The position numbers and the translations under genes are program-made. The notes beneath the pieces are model-generated. The model was not told the origin of the DNA. It saw nothing but the letters and a program-made list of their open reading frames with translations, and did not search any database. From Mycobacterium sp. OTB74 (lineage in GTDB: Bacteria; Actinomycetota; Actinomycetes; Mycobacteriales; Mycobacteriaceae): a DNA stretch of 64,000 nt. The DNA lies in NCBI RefSeq assembly GCF_029892685.1, contig NZ_JARXVD010000001.1, positions 372,001 to 436,000 of the forward strand, read 5' to 3'. Shown one piece after another: positions 52,172-59,742 of this stretch (its first letter is position 1; each line of letters starts with the position of its first letter).

Positions 52172-52212
52172 AACTATATGGTTAACCCTACAGTAGGCAT
52201 AACGATTACTGT
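52172..52212. promoter_or_regulatory. Three TACTGTA-like half-sites in the divergent promoter
   Basis: AACTATA (52172-52178), TACAGTA (52189-52195) and TTACTGT (52206-52212) are alternating half-sites upstream of the minus-strand operon. The same half-site forms symmetric sites at 56155-56173 and 58848-58866. A shared TetR regulator is plausible. Confidence 0.45.
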
Positions 52213-52281
52213 GTCGGACACAAGCTAGCAAGTAGTTCGGGTGGCCGGGAAGGGCGGTAGATGAGTGCGCATGACTGGCGA

Positions 52282-52381
52282 GCGAGAAGCGGAGCAGATC
52301 CCGCATGAGGGACCAGCGAGAAGCGGAGCAGATCCCGCATGAGGGACCAGCGAGAAGCGGAGCGGATCGCGCATGAGTGAC
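52282..52381 (+). repeat. 34-bp tandem repeat copying the translation start region of the thioesterase gene
   Basis: Two perfect 34-base units (52282-52315, 52316-52349) are followed by a third, diverged unit that ends in the start codon of the thioesterase gene (ATG at 52373). Each unit contains GGAG and, 10 bases on, CGCATGAG. The first two ATGs open short frames of 23 codons (52305-52376) and 13 codons (52339-52380). The first ends in ATGA over the true start. Confidence 0.85.
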
Positions 52382-53038
52382 GCTCCGCGATTTGGTGAGA
52401 AACCGCTGGCGCAGACCGTGGCAGCGGCCGCGGCAATGCGCCGACTGACCGGGCTGTTGATGGTGCAGGAACACGACCATCCGGCCGTGACCGAGATGCT
52501 GGCGGGGTTCGCGCGTTGGGAAGCCCAATTGGCCGCCACCGCGCCGGCTGATCCGGCGCCGCGCATCGGCGACCGTCCCGATGACGACCGTCGGTTGTAC
52601 CTGGACCACGCATTCGATGTGGGGTCGTACAACGCGTGTTTCCCCGAGTATCGGTTTGACCGTATCGACGGCGATACCGCCTCAGGCGAAGTCAATTTCC
52701 CGTTGGCATACGAGGGGCCGCCCGGGCTGGTGCACGGTGGCTTCCTCGGCGTGTTCTTCGATTGCGTTATCCAGCAACATAATTGCGCAACATGCCTGTC
52801 CGGCAAGACCCGTTCGTTGCAGGTCAAGTATCGCCGGCCAACGCCGCTGCTGACCGACCTGCGCTTCGAGATCGTGCGCACCGAAGGCGAGCGTGGATTG
52901 ACGTCCACGGCGCGGTTGCTCGACGGCGACGAAGTGTTGGTCATCGGCACCGCCGAAACCGTTGCGCTGCCACCGGAAAATCTCACCGGTTCGAATTTTG
53001 GCCTGCGTCGGCCGACAGATGAGGAGAAGCAACTGTGA
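52373..53038 (+). CDS. PaaI-type hotdog thioesterase
   Basis: A 221-residue protein. The hotdog core in the second half has GPPGLVHGGFLGVFFDCVIQQHN, the PaaI/YbgC-like motif with the conserved HGG, then QVKYRRPTPL. A helical N-terminal region of about 80 residues precedes it. It would hydrolyse an acyl-CoA, releasing CoA from an intermediate or by-product. The ATG at 52373 lies in the last unit of a tandem repeat, so expression may vary with repeat number. Its stop overlaps the crotonase start (GTGA). Confidence 0.85.
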   Translation: MSDAPRFGEKPLAQTVAAAAAMRRLTGLLMVQEHDHPAVTEMLAGFARWEAQLAATAPADPAPRIGDRPDDDRRLYLDHAFDVGSYNACFPEYRFDRIDGDTASGEVNFPLAYEGPPGLVHGGFLGVFFDCVIQQHNCATCLSGKTRSLQVKYRRPTPLLTDLRFEIVRTEGERGLTSTARLLDGDEVLVIGTAETVALPPENLTGSNFGLRRPTDEEKQL

Positions 53039-53949
53039 AGAGCACTGACGAGCGGGTGTTGTTCGAACTGGACCCGGAGGGTCGGATCGCCACCATCACG
53101 TTCAACAACCCGGCTCAGCGCAATTCGTATGACGCGACAATGCGCGATGCCGTTTCCCGATATCTGGACATTGCCGCCGAGGACGACGACATCACCGTGG
53201 TGCTGCTGCGGGGTGCGGAAGGGGTATTCAGCACTGGCGCCGACATGAATAACGCGTACGGCTGGTATGGCGATGAGCGCTCGCGCGAAGAGCAGACGGC
53301 AGGAGCCAGAGAGTCGTCAGAATCGAAACGTCGCCCCAGTCAACGGCGTCGACTTACGGTGGACCGCAAGACTTTTGGCTTCTATCACAACTTCATGGGC
53401 TTCCCGAAGGTCACCGTAGGGGAGATCAGTGGCTATGCGCTCGGTGGTGGTTTCGAGATGGCGTTGATGACCGATATCTCGGTGATTGCCCGCGATACCC
53501 GCATCGGCATGCCGGCCACCCGGTTCCTCGGGCCCGCGCTGGGCAGCTTGCACATGTTCTTCCATCGACTCGGTCCGGTGCTGGCCCGACGGTTGCTGCT
53601 CACCGGCGACATCGTTGAAGCGTCGACGGTTGAGCACCTCGGGGTGTTCACCGAGACCTGCGCCCCCGAGGAGGTCACTGGACGGGCCTGGTACTGGGCG
53701 CAGAAGGCCTCGCGGATGCCGGCCGACGGCGTCGTGATCGCCAAGGAGGCCTTTCGGCTGGTCGAACAGAGCCAGGCCTATCAAGGCGAGGAAGTGGCCA
53801 GCTACCTGTTCCACGCCTACGGCACCAACCTGCAGTTCTCACCGGGCGAGTTCAACTTCGTCAAGACCCGCGCACAACATGGCACCAAGGAGGCATTCCG
53901 GCTGCGTGACCAGCACTTCAATGTTCCGGAGCCCAAGGCCTCAGAATAG
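53035..53949 (+). CDS. Crotonase-family protein with a charged insertion
   Basis: A 304-residue protein starting at GTG 53035. Motifs: FNNPAQRNSYDATM, FSTGADMNNAYGWYG, ISGYALGGGFEMALMTDI and MPATRFLGPALGS. The first catalytic Glu is present (GGGFE). The second position is replaced within the PATRFLG segment. Residues about 83-110 (RSREEQTAGARESSESKRRPS) form a charged, low-complexity insertion not typical of the family, encoded near 53279-53350. A downstream gap of 124 bases precedes the thiolase gene. Confidence 0.84.
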   Translation: MKSTDERVLFELDPEGRIATITFNNPAQRNSYDATMRDAVSRYLDIAAEDDDITVVLLRGAEGVFSTGADMNNAYGWYGDERSREEQTAGARESSESKRRPSQRRRLTVDRKTFGFYHNFMGFPKVTVGEISGYALGGGFEMALMTDISVIARDTRIGMPATRFLGPALGSLHMFFHRLGPVLARRLLLTGDIVEASTVEHLGVFTETCAPEEVTGRAWYWAQKASRMPADGVVIAKEAFRLVEQSQAYQGEEVASYLFHAYGTNLQFSPGEFNFVKTRAQHGTKEAFRLRDQHFNVPEPKASE

Positions 53950-54073
53950 GAGTGACCTGGATCACGGCCCCTACTGGAAACGATACATTATCTGCTATTT
54001 TTGTAACGTCGTGAACGATGAGGTCCACTACCACGCTGCGCTTTGCAGCCCGACATTTTGAGGTATTGAGAAC

Positions 54074-55249
54074 ATGCTGACGCCAGTCATCGTCGGTGCC
54101 GTCCGGACGGCGATCGGCCGTTCATTCAAGGGCACCCTCGTCAACACCCCACCGGAAACCCTGATCACCGCAATCCTGCCCGAGGTGATCCGTCGCGCCG
54201 GTATCGATCCGGCCGATATCGACGACATCATCTTCGCCGAATCTCATTACGGCGGTGGCGATCTGGCGCGTTACGCCGCCGACGCCTCCGGTTTGAAGCA
54301 CGTTCCCGGCCAGTCGGTCAACCGGCACTGCGCGGGCAGCCTCACCGCGATCGGCAACGCCTCGGCCCAGATCGGTTCGGGCATGGAGCGCGTCCTGATC
54401 GCCGGTGGTGTGCAGTCGCTGTCGATGACGCCGCTGACCAACTGGCGTATCCCTGGTCCCGAGCTGAAGTTCGAGGAGCGCTGGATGCCGCCGACTCACG
54501 TCGAGACGCCCGACGCCCCGACCAAGGACATGTCGATCACCGTGGGTTGGAACACCGCCCAGTCGGCCGGGATCACCCGCGAGGAATTGGACGCCTGGGC
54601 TGCGCGGTCGCACCAGCGCGCCGTCGCTGCTCAGGATGCCGGCAAGTTCGTCGATGAGATCCTGCCGCTGAAGATCAGCATGTTCGACGGCTCGGTCGTC
54701 GAGTTCGCGGTCGATGAGCACCCGCGTCGCGACACCACCCTGGAGAAGCTGGCCGGCCTGAAGGTCCTGCACCCGGAGATCGAAGGCTTCTCCATCACCG
54801 CCGGCAACAGCAGCGGCACCAACGATGCCTGCGCCGCGGTCGCGCTGACCGAGGCCGGTTACGCCGCCGACAAGGGCCTGAACGTGATGGCCAAGGTTCG
54901 GTCGTGGGGTTCGGTTGGCGTGGACCCGCGTGACACCGGTCTCGGTGGCGTGGAGGTCATCGGCAAGGTGCTCGACCGTGCCGGCCTCAAGCCATCTGAC
55001 GTGGCGCTGTGGGAGATCAACGAGGCGTTCGCCTCGGTGCCGATCGCCGCGGTCAAGAAGTACGGGATCGACGAGGAACTGGTGAACTTCTCCGGCAGTG
55101 GTTGCAGCCTGGGTCACCCGATCGCTGCTTCTGGTGCCCGCATGGTGACCACTCTGGTTTACGAGCTGCAGCGTCGCGGCGGTGGCATCGGTGTTGCTGC
55201 CATGTGCGCGGGTGGCGGCCAGGGTGGCGGCGTCGTCGTCGAGGTCTAA
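54074..55249 (+). CDS. Thiolase (FadA-type)
   Basis: A 391-residue thiolase. Nucleophile C86 in RHCAGSLTA, where the usual GSG is AGS. Catalytic His in GHPIAASGARM. Second Cys in CAGGGQGGG. Length and order are normal. The C-terminal GHPIAASG carries Ala for Gly-Ala and is typical of lipid-metabolic FadA paralogues. It has its own AT-rich upstream region (53985-54060), so it may be transcribed separately from the thioesterase/crotonase pair. A long hairpin ends the gene. Confidence 0.92.
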   Translation: MLTPVIVGAVRTAIGRSFKGTLVNTPPETLITAILPEVIRRAGIDPADIDDIIFAESHYGGGDLARYAADASGLKHVPGQSVNRHCAGSLTAIGNASAQIGSGMERVLIAGGVQSLSMTPLTNWRIPGPELKFEERWMPPTHVETPDAPTKDMSITVGWNTAQSAGITREELDAWAARSHQRAVAAQDAGKFVDEILPLKISMFDGSVVEFAVDEHPRRDTTLEKLAGLKVLHPEIEGFSITAGNSSGTNDACAAVALTEAGYAADKGLNVMAKVRSWGSVGVDPRDTGLGGVEVIGKVLDRAGLKPSDVALWEINEAFASVPIAAVKKYGIDEELVNFSGSGCSLGHPIAASGARMVTTLVYELQRRGGGIGVAAMCAGGGQGGGVVVEV

Positions 55250-55263
55250 CAGCGGCTTTCGGT

Positions 55264-55336
55264 CCCCGCGATGACTCTGCGGCTGAGCGCGCCTAAGTTC
55301 GGGTGGTAGGCGCGCTCAGTGCGGAGTCACGCGGGG
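55264..55336. terminator. Long bidirectional hairpin between convergent genes
   Basis: The 5' arm from 55264 (CCCCGCG..GACTC.GC) and the 3' arm ending at 55336 pair almost completely over about 30 bases, including an exact TGAGCGCGCCTA / TAGGCGCGCTCA block, around an 11-base loop. It lies 15 bases after the thiolase stop and 14 bases from the TetR stop, so it can serve both. Confidence 0.85.
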
Positions 55337-55349
55337 ATCAATGCATTGA

Positions 55350-56060
55350 TTACGCCGACTTGCTTTTCTGCATCAGCTGCTCGGCGTGACCGAGGATGCA
55401 CTCCAGGCCGTATTCGAAGTTGTGGTTGTCGGCCGCGCCGATCCGATGCGCCTCATCGGTGACCTTCGCCAGCAGCGGTGTGGCCTCCGGGTCGATCACC
55501 AGTGTCTCTTCGAAATCGCCCGGGCCTCCGTCGGCCGCCCGGTTCTTTTCATACAACCGATGCAGCACAACAGATCCGCGAACATGAACCGACACAGCCG
55601 AATACGTGTTGAAGGCATCTTCGGCGGACAGTCCGGCCTCGACCAGCCCTCTGATCGCCCGTTCCACCTCCTGCACACCCAGGCGCGCGGCGCGCGGGCT
55701 CAAAGCCGATCGGATCAGGATCAGGTCACACAGAATCGGGTTGCCCATGAACGCTTTTCGCATGGTCCGGGCATGGATGGCCAAGGTTTCCCGCCAGTCG
55801 TCGGCCTCCACATACGGTGTGGCAACGGCAAATTCGCGCAAAGCGCGGTCGGTCATGGCATTGAGCAGGTCGTCCTTTTTGCGGAAGTACCAGTAGATGC
55901 TGGTGACGCCAACGCCAAGGTGCTTACCCAACAGCGGCATGCTCAGGTTGTCGATCGAAACCTGTTCGGCGAGTTCGAATGCACCCTTGATGATGTCGTC
56001 GGGGTTGATGGATCCCCGCTCGCGCCGCTGACGCTTTTCAGCGGTGGGTTGCTTTGCCAC
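55350..56060 (-). CDS. TetR family transcriptional regulator, candidate master regulator of the right-hand genes
   Basis: A GTG at 56060 follows GGAGG and gives 236 residues (VAKQPTAEKRQRRERG), preferred to an ATG-like frame starting further upstream. A basic N-terminal arm precedes the helix-turn-helix LSMPLLGKHLGVGVTSIYWYFRKKDDLL. The ligand domain is longer than usual for TetR. It is divergent from the crotonase at 56213. The gap holds a good inverted repeat (56155-56173), and a similar site occurs at 58848-58866. It probably controls the crotonase/SDR/aldolase genes and perhaps the operon at 52152. Confidence 0.9.
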   Translation of the reverse strand: MAKQPTAEKRQRRERGSINPDDIIKGAFELAEQVSIDNLSMPLLGKHLGVGVTSIYWYFRKKDDLLNAMTDRALREFAVATPYVEADDWRETLAIHARTMRKAFMGNPILCDLILIRSALSPRAARLGVQEVERAIRGLVEAGLSAEDAFNTYSAVSVHVRGSVVLHRLYEKNRAADGGPGDFEETLVIDPEATPLLAKVTDEAHRIGAADNHNFEYGLECILGHAEQLMQKSKSA

Positions 56061-56154
56061 TGAGGCACCTCCATCGAATTTCGGTCGCTGCCGCCTGTGC
56101 ATGAATGGCCGTCAACCTTACCGGTTGCTATACAGCCAGCCATATCCATCCATC

Positions 56155-56173
56155 TACTGTAACCCGTATAGTA
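56155..56173. promoter_or_regulatory. Operator candidate TACTGTA-N5-TATAGTA
   Basis: TACTGTAACCCGTATAGTA is a near-perfect 19-base inverted repeat (one arm mismatch) in the 152-base divergent gap, 40 bases before the crotonase start. Position and symmetry suit the TetR protein encoded next to it. Confidence 0.6.
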
Positions 56174-56212
56174 AGGTTTTCTAGCAACGTGGAACCGAAC
56201 TGAAGGGCAGAC

Positions 56213-56974
56213 GTGTCGGACGAAATCCTGACCGAGCGCCGTGGGCGCACCCTGGTCATCACAATCAATCGGCCGGATCAGCGCAACGCCGTGAATCTGG
56301 CGGTCGCGCAGGGGCTGGCGGACGCGATGGACGAACTTGACGGCGACCCGGCTCTGTCGGTGGCGGTGCTTACCGGAGCAGGCGGGAACTTCTGTGCCGG
56401 CATGGACCTCAAGGCTTTTGCTAAGGGCGAGTTCCCCATGGTCGAAGGGCGCGGCATGGGCTTCACCGAGCGTCCGCCGCGCAAGCCACTCATCGCAGCC
56501 GTGGAAGGCTTCGCACTTGCCGGTGGCACTGAAATTGTGCTGGCCACCGACCTGGTGGTCGCGGCCAAGGATGCAAAGTTCGGCATCCCTGAGGTCAAGC
56601 GCGGTCTGGTCGCCGGCGGCGGCGGTCTTTTGCGACTGCCCAAGAAGATTCCGTTCCAGAAGGCGCTGGAACTGGCGCTCACCGGTGAGAGCTTCACCGC
56701 TGAGCAGGGTGCGCAGTGGGGCTTCATCAACGTGCTGACCGAGAACGGCGGGGCTCTGGAGGGTGCGCTCGCACTCGCTGACCGGATTACCGCCAATGGT
56801 CCACTGGCAGTGGCGGTTACCAAAGAGATTCTGGTCAAGGGTGCTGAGTGGAGCACCGACGAGATGTGGAAGAAGCAGATGGAATTGATGGGTCCGGTCT
56901 TCGGGTCCAACGATGCCAAAGAGGGCGCCATCGCTTTCGCGGAGAAGCGGGATCCGGTCTGGACCGGATCCTGA
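56213..56974 (+). CDS. Enoyl-CoA hydratase (EchA-type) with both catalytic Glu residues
   Basis: A 253-residue crotonase starting at GTG 56213 after GAAGGGC. It has FCAGMDLKAF, EGFALAGGTEIVLATDL and FGIPEVKRGLVAGGGG. Both hydratase Glu positions are filled (GGTE and IPE), so it is a good candidate for a true enoyl-CoA hydratase, unlike the crotonases of the minus-strand operon. It is first in a plus-strand series with SDR and aldolase-like genes, 6 bases before the SDR start. Confidence 0.9.
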   Translation: MSDEILTERRGRTLVITINRPDQRNAVNLAVAQGLADAMDELDGDPALSVAVLTGAGGNFCAGMDLKAFAKGEFPMVEGRGMGFTERPPRKPLIAAVEGFALAGGTEIVLATDLVVAAKDAKFGIPEVKRGLVAGGGGLLRLPKKIPFQKALELALTGESFTAEQGAQWGFINVLTENGGALEGALALADRITANGPLAVAVTKEILVKGAEWSTDEMWKKQMELMGPVFGSNDAKEGAIAFAEKRDPVWTGS

Positions 56975-56980
56975 CCCACA

Positions 56981-57778
56981 ATGGATCTGGGGTTCGACGG
57001 CGCTAAAGCTGTCGTGGTCGGCGGTGGCCGGGGAATGGGCTTGGCCACCGCCCGCTGTTTGGCCGAGGACGGTGCGCGAATTGCGATCGTCGGTCGGTCT
57101 GCCGCGGTATTGGAAAGTGCTGCAGCAGAATTGACGGACTGCGGGAGTCCTGAGGCATTCGGTATCGCAGTCGACGTGACCGATGGCGACGCCGTTGATG
57201 CCATGTTCAATCAGTTGAGCCAGCGATGGGACGGCGAGCTCAACGTGCTCATCAATACCGTTGGGCCCGGAGCCGCGGGAACCTTTGAGCAGCTCACCGA
57301 CGATCAGTGGCGGGCGGCGGTCGACGAGGGTGTGATGAGCATGGTGCACTGCGTTCGGTCCGCAATTCCGTTGTTGCGCAAGGCGCAGTGGGCGCGCGTT
57401 GTGAACTTCTCCGCGCACTCCACGCAACGGCAGAGCATCATGCTGCCGGCCTACACCGCGGCCAAGGCCATGGTGAACAGCATTTCGAAGAACCTGTCGT
57501 TACTGCTGGCCAAAGACGAGATCATGGTCAATGTGGTGTCGCCCGGCAGCATTTCGTCAGAGGCACTGCTGGGCTGGGCGGACAGCGTGGGTGTCGATGG
57601 CAGCGACCCGTACCAGCTGATGGCCGCCATCGACAAGCACTTCGGGCATCCAGCGCACCTGCCGCGCGCCGGGCTGCCCAGCGAAATCGGGCCGGTGGCA
57701 GCATTTTTGGCGTCGCGTCGTAACTCCTACATGACGGGTGCCAACGTGAACGTCGACGGTGGGTCGGACTTCATCTAG
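56981..57778 (+). CDS. SDR family oxidoreductase
   Basis: A 265-residue SDR starting MDLGFDGAKAVVVGGGRGMG. The cofactor motif is GGGRGMG rather than TGxxxGIG, where Gly replaces Thr. Catalytic Tyr and Lys are in PAYTAAKAMVNS. The middle NNAG motif reads INTVG, another deviation. C-terminal FLASRRNSYMTGANVNVDGG is normal. Despite the variant motifs all core residues are present. It lies 6 bases after the hydratase and 12 bases before the aldolase-like gene. It may oxidise the 3-hydroxyacyl-CoA product. Confidence 0.88.
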   Translation: MDLGFDGAKAVVVGGGRGMGLATARCLAEDGARIAIVGRSAAVLESAAAELTDCGSPEAFGIAVDVTDGDAVDAMFNQLSQRWDGELNVLINTVGPGAAGTFEQLTDDQWRAAVDEGVMSMVHCVRSAIPLLRKAQWARVVNFSAHSTQRQSIMLPAYTAAKAMVNSISKNLSLLLAKDEIMVNVVSPGSISSEALLGWADSVGVDGSDPYQLMAAIDKHFGHPAHLPRAGLPSEIGPVAAFLASRRNSYMTGANVNVDGGSDFI

Positions 57779-57790
57779 AGAAGGGCGCGC

Positions 57791-58795
57791 ATGGCTACTG
57801 CAACAGAGGCGAGAGACTGGGCGCGCGCGGCATTGCGCGGTATCGGCGATTCGCTCTACACCCCGTTCAGTGGCGCCGATGGTGACGAGATCGACTGGGA
57901 TGCCTACCGGACGTTGGTGCGGTATTGCGTCGGCGAACTCGGGCATCCCATGTTGTGGTGTACCAGTGGGGTGGCCGAATTCTGGTCGCTGACCGCAGGC
58001 GAGCGCAAAAAGCTTCTAGAGGTGGCTATAACCGAAGCGCGGGCCATCAATCCCGATGTGGTGATCCAGGCGTGCACTGCGGCGATGTCGGCCAAAGACT
58101 GCCTCGACTTGACCCTGCATGCTCAAGACACCGGTGCAGACATCGTCTACATCCAGACTCCGATGATGGAAACCCACGGCGGGGCAGGGGTTTTGCGCTT
58201 CTTCAAGTACATCGCCGAGCGCACCGACATCGCCTTGGGCATGTTCAACTCGCCGTCGTCGGGCTACGTGCTCACCCCGGTCGAAGGCGCGCAGATCTAC
58301 GCAGAGATACCAGCGGTGTGCGCCACCAAGGAAGGCGCGTTCCGCCCCTCGGCCAGCCGCCAACTGCATGACCTGGCGCCGGGTCTGGTGATCTGGGAGT
58401 GCGACAAGACGGTCTACCGGGCCGGCTGGCTGCGTGACGGCATCGTCTGCCCGGCTCAGCTGGGCACCACCGGCTACCTATTCGAGACGCCCGACAAGCG
58501 GTTGGGTTCGCAATACTGGGACCTGGTGGTGGCAGGCAAGCTGATCGAAGCCATGGACTTCGCGCGGGACAGTGGGCTGGATCGGTTCGACGCCGACATG
58601 GGCGCAGTGTTCACCTGCTATCCCGGGCGTGCGGACTATTTCACCCACTGGGGTGGCGCGTTCAAATTCGCTGCGGCACAGCTCGGTCTGCCGATCGGTG
58701 ATTATCCGAATTCGCGACCACCGCAGGCCGAGCTGCCCGACGATGCCAAAGACCGGATCCGACTGGCTTATCAGCGCCTCGGATTGACGTCCTGA
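57791..58795 (+). CDS. DapA/NAL-family aldolase-like protein
   Basis: A 334-residue TIM-barrel protein of the dihydrodipicolinate synthase superfamily. The Schiff-base Lys is in ATKEG. The Tyr of the usual YN.P motif is replaced by Phe (MFNSPSSGYV). The substrate-carboxylate loop reads WCTSGVAEFWSLT instead of GTTGE. It therefore is not a true DapA. The superfamily includes hydratase-aldolases of aromatic and other catabolic pathways, so a retro-aldol step releasing a small keto acid or aldehyde is plausible here among CoA-catabolic genes. Start: ATG 57791 after AGAAGGGC. Confidence 0.85.
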   Translation: MATATEARDWARAALRGIGDSLYTPFSGADGDEIDWDAYRTLVRYCVGELGHPMLWCTSGVAEFWSLTAGERKKLLEVAITEARAINPDVVIQACTAAMSAKDCLDLTLHAQDTGADIVYIQTPMMETHGGAGVLRFFKYIAERTDIALGMFNSPSSGYVLTPVEGAQIYAEIPAVCATKEGAFRPSASRQLHDLAPGLVIWECDKTVYRAGWLRDGIVCPAQLGTTGYLFETPDKRLGSQYWDLVVAGKLIEAMDFARDSGLDRFDADMGAVFTCYPGRADYFTHWGGAFKFAAAQLGLPIGDYPNSRPPQAELPDDAKDRIRLAYQRLGLTS

Positions 58796-58847
58796 ACTTA
58801 CCCGCGGAGATGCTGTTTTGGCCGGTCCGGGCACTTGCGAGAGCCGA

Positions 58848-58866
58848 TACTGATAGGTATACAGTA
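58848..58866. promoter_or_regulatory. Second TACTG...CAGTA operator-like site
   Basis: TACTGATAGGTATACAGTA has inverted outer arms and on the other strand matches the 56155-56173 site at 13 of 19 positions. It lies about 50 bases before the crotonase at 58917, in a 121-base gap that probably holds that gene's promoter. Confidence 0.5.
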
Positions 58867-58916
58867 AGAGCACACAGTTGGTCCGGAAGTCGGACCCGAC
58901 AGAAGGTTGGGCGAGG

Positions 58917-59738
58917 ATGAGCGCAGAAGCGCCTGTCGACGAAGCAGTCTTGTACGAGGTCACCGACAGTGGCGTCGCAGTCATCACCCTCAACCGCCCC
59001 GAGCGGTTGAATACCTGGGGTCCGGACATCTCGGCAGGTGTGTACGCCGCATTCGACCGCGCGGAGGCCGACGAACAGGTGCGGGTGGTGGTGTTCACGG
59101 GCAACGGCCGGGGCTTCTGCGCTGGCGCCTACATGGGCACCATGGCCGCCATCGGCGAGAGCATCAGCGCGGACACCGACGTCAGCAAGCTTGTCGGAGA
59201 ACGGCATCCGCATTTCCTGACCGCATTGACCAAGCCTGTCGTTGCCGCGATCAACGGTGCGTGCGTCGGCATCGGGCTGACCCATGCGCTGATGTGCGAT
59301 GTGCGCTTTGCCGCAGCCGGTGCGAAATTCGCCACGGCTTTCCCGCGCCGCGGGCTGATCGCCGAATACGGAATCACCTGGATCCTCCCGCGGCTCGCCG
59401 GTTGGGGAGCGTCGGCAGATCTGCTGCTCAGTGGCCGCACGTTCCTCGCTGAGGAGGCGCTTGCGCTCGGCCTGGTGAAAGAGGTTGTGGCACCGGAGAA
59501 TCTGTTGACCCGGGCCCTGGAGTACGCCGAGGACTTGGCCGTCAACTGCTCACCGGCATCGATGGCCGTCATCAAGGAGCAGCTGTACGGTGACGCGCTC
59601 GACGGCGTTACCGAGGTCAGTGATCGCGCCGAGAAGCTTATGCACGAATCCATGGTGCGGCCCGACTTGGTGGAGGGCATCACCGCGTTTCTGGAGAAGC
59701 GACCGCCGAACTTCCCGCCCCTGAAAGTGAAAGGTTGA
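58917..59738 (+). CDS. Crotonase-family (EchA-type) protein
   Basis: The ATG at 58917 follows a GAGG site and gives 273 residues (MSAEAPVDEAVLYEV). Motifs: LNRPERLNTWGPDI, FCAGAYMGTM, INGACVGIGLTHALMCDVRF and FPRRGLIAEYGITW. The Glu of the FG.PE segment is replaced by Arg in FPRRG. A Glu three to four residues later (AEYG) is conserved in mycobacterial EchA relatives and may take over. It heads the unit with amidohydrolase, FadD19-like ligase, amidohydrolase and acyl-CoA dehydrogenase genes. Confidence 0.88.
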   Translation: MSAEAPVDEAVLYEVTDSGVAVITLNRPERLNTWGPDISAGVYAAFDRAEADEQVRVVVFTGNGRGFCAGAYMGTMAAIGESISADTDVSKLVGERHPHFLTALTKPVVAAINGACVGIGLTHALMCDVRFAAAGAKFATAFPRRGLIAEYGITWILPRLAGWGASADLLLSGRTFLAEEALALGLVKEVVAPENLLTRALEYAEDLAVNCSPASMAVIKEQLYGDALDGVTEVSDRAEKLMHESMVRPDLVEGITAFLEKRPPNFPPLKVKG

Positions 59739-59742
59739 TCAG

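Noticed and set aside
55943-57427. A 494-codon minus-strand open frame
   Set aside because: It is antisense to a crotonase and an SDR with clear motifs and spans a divergent promoter; no recognisable protein features.
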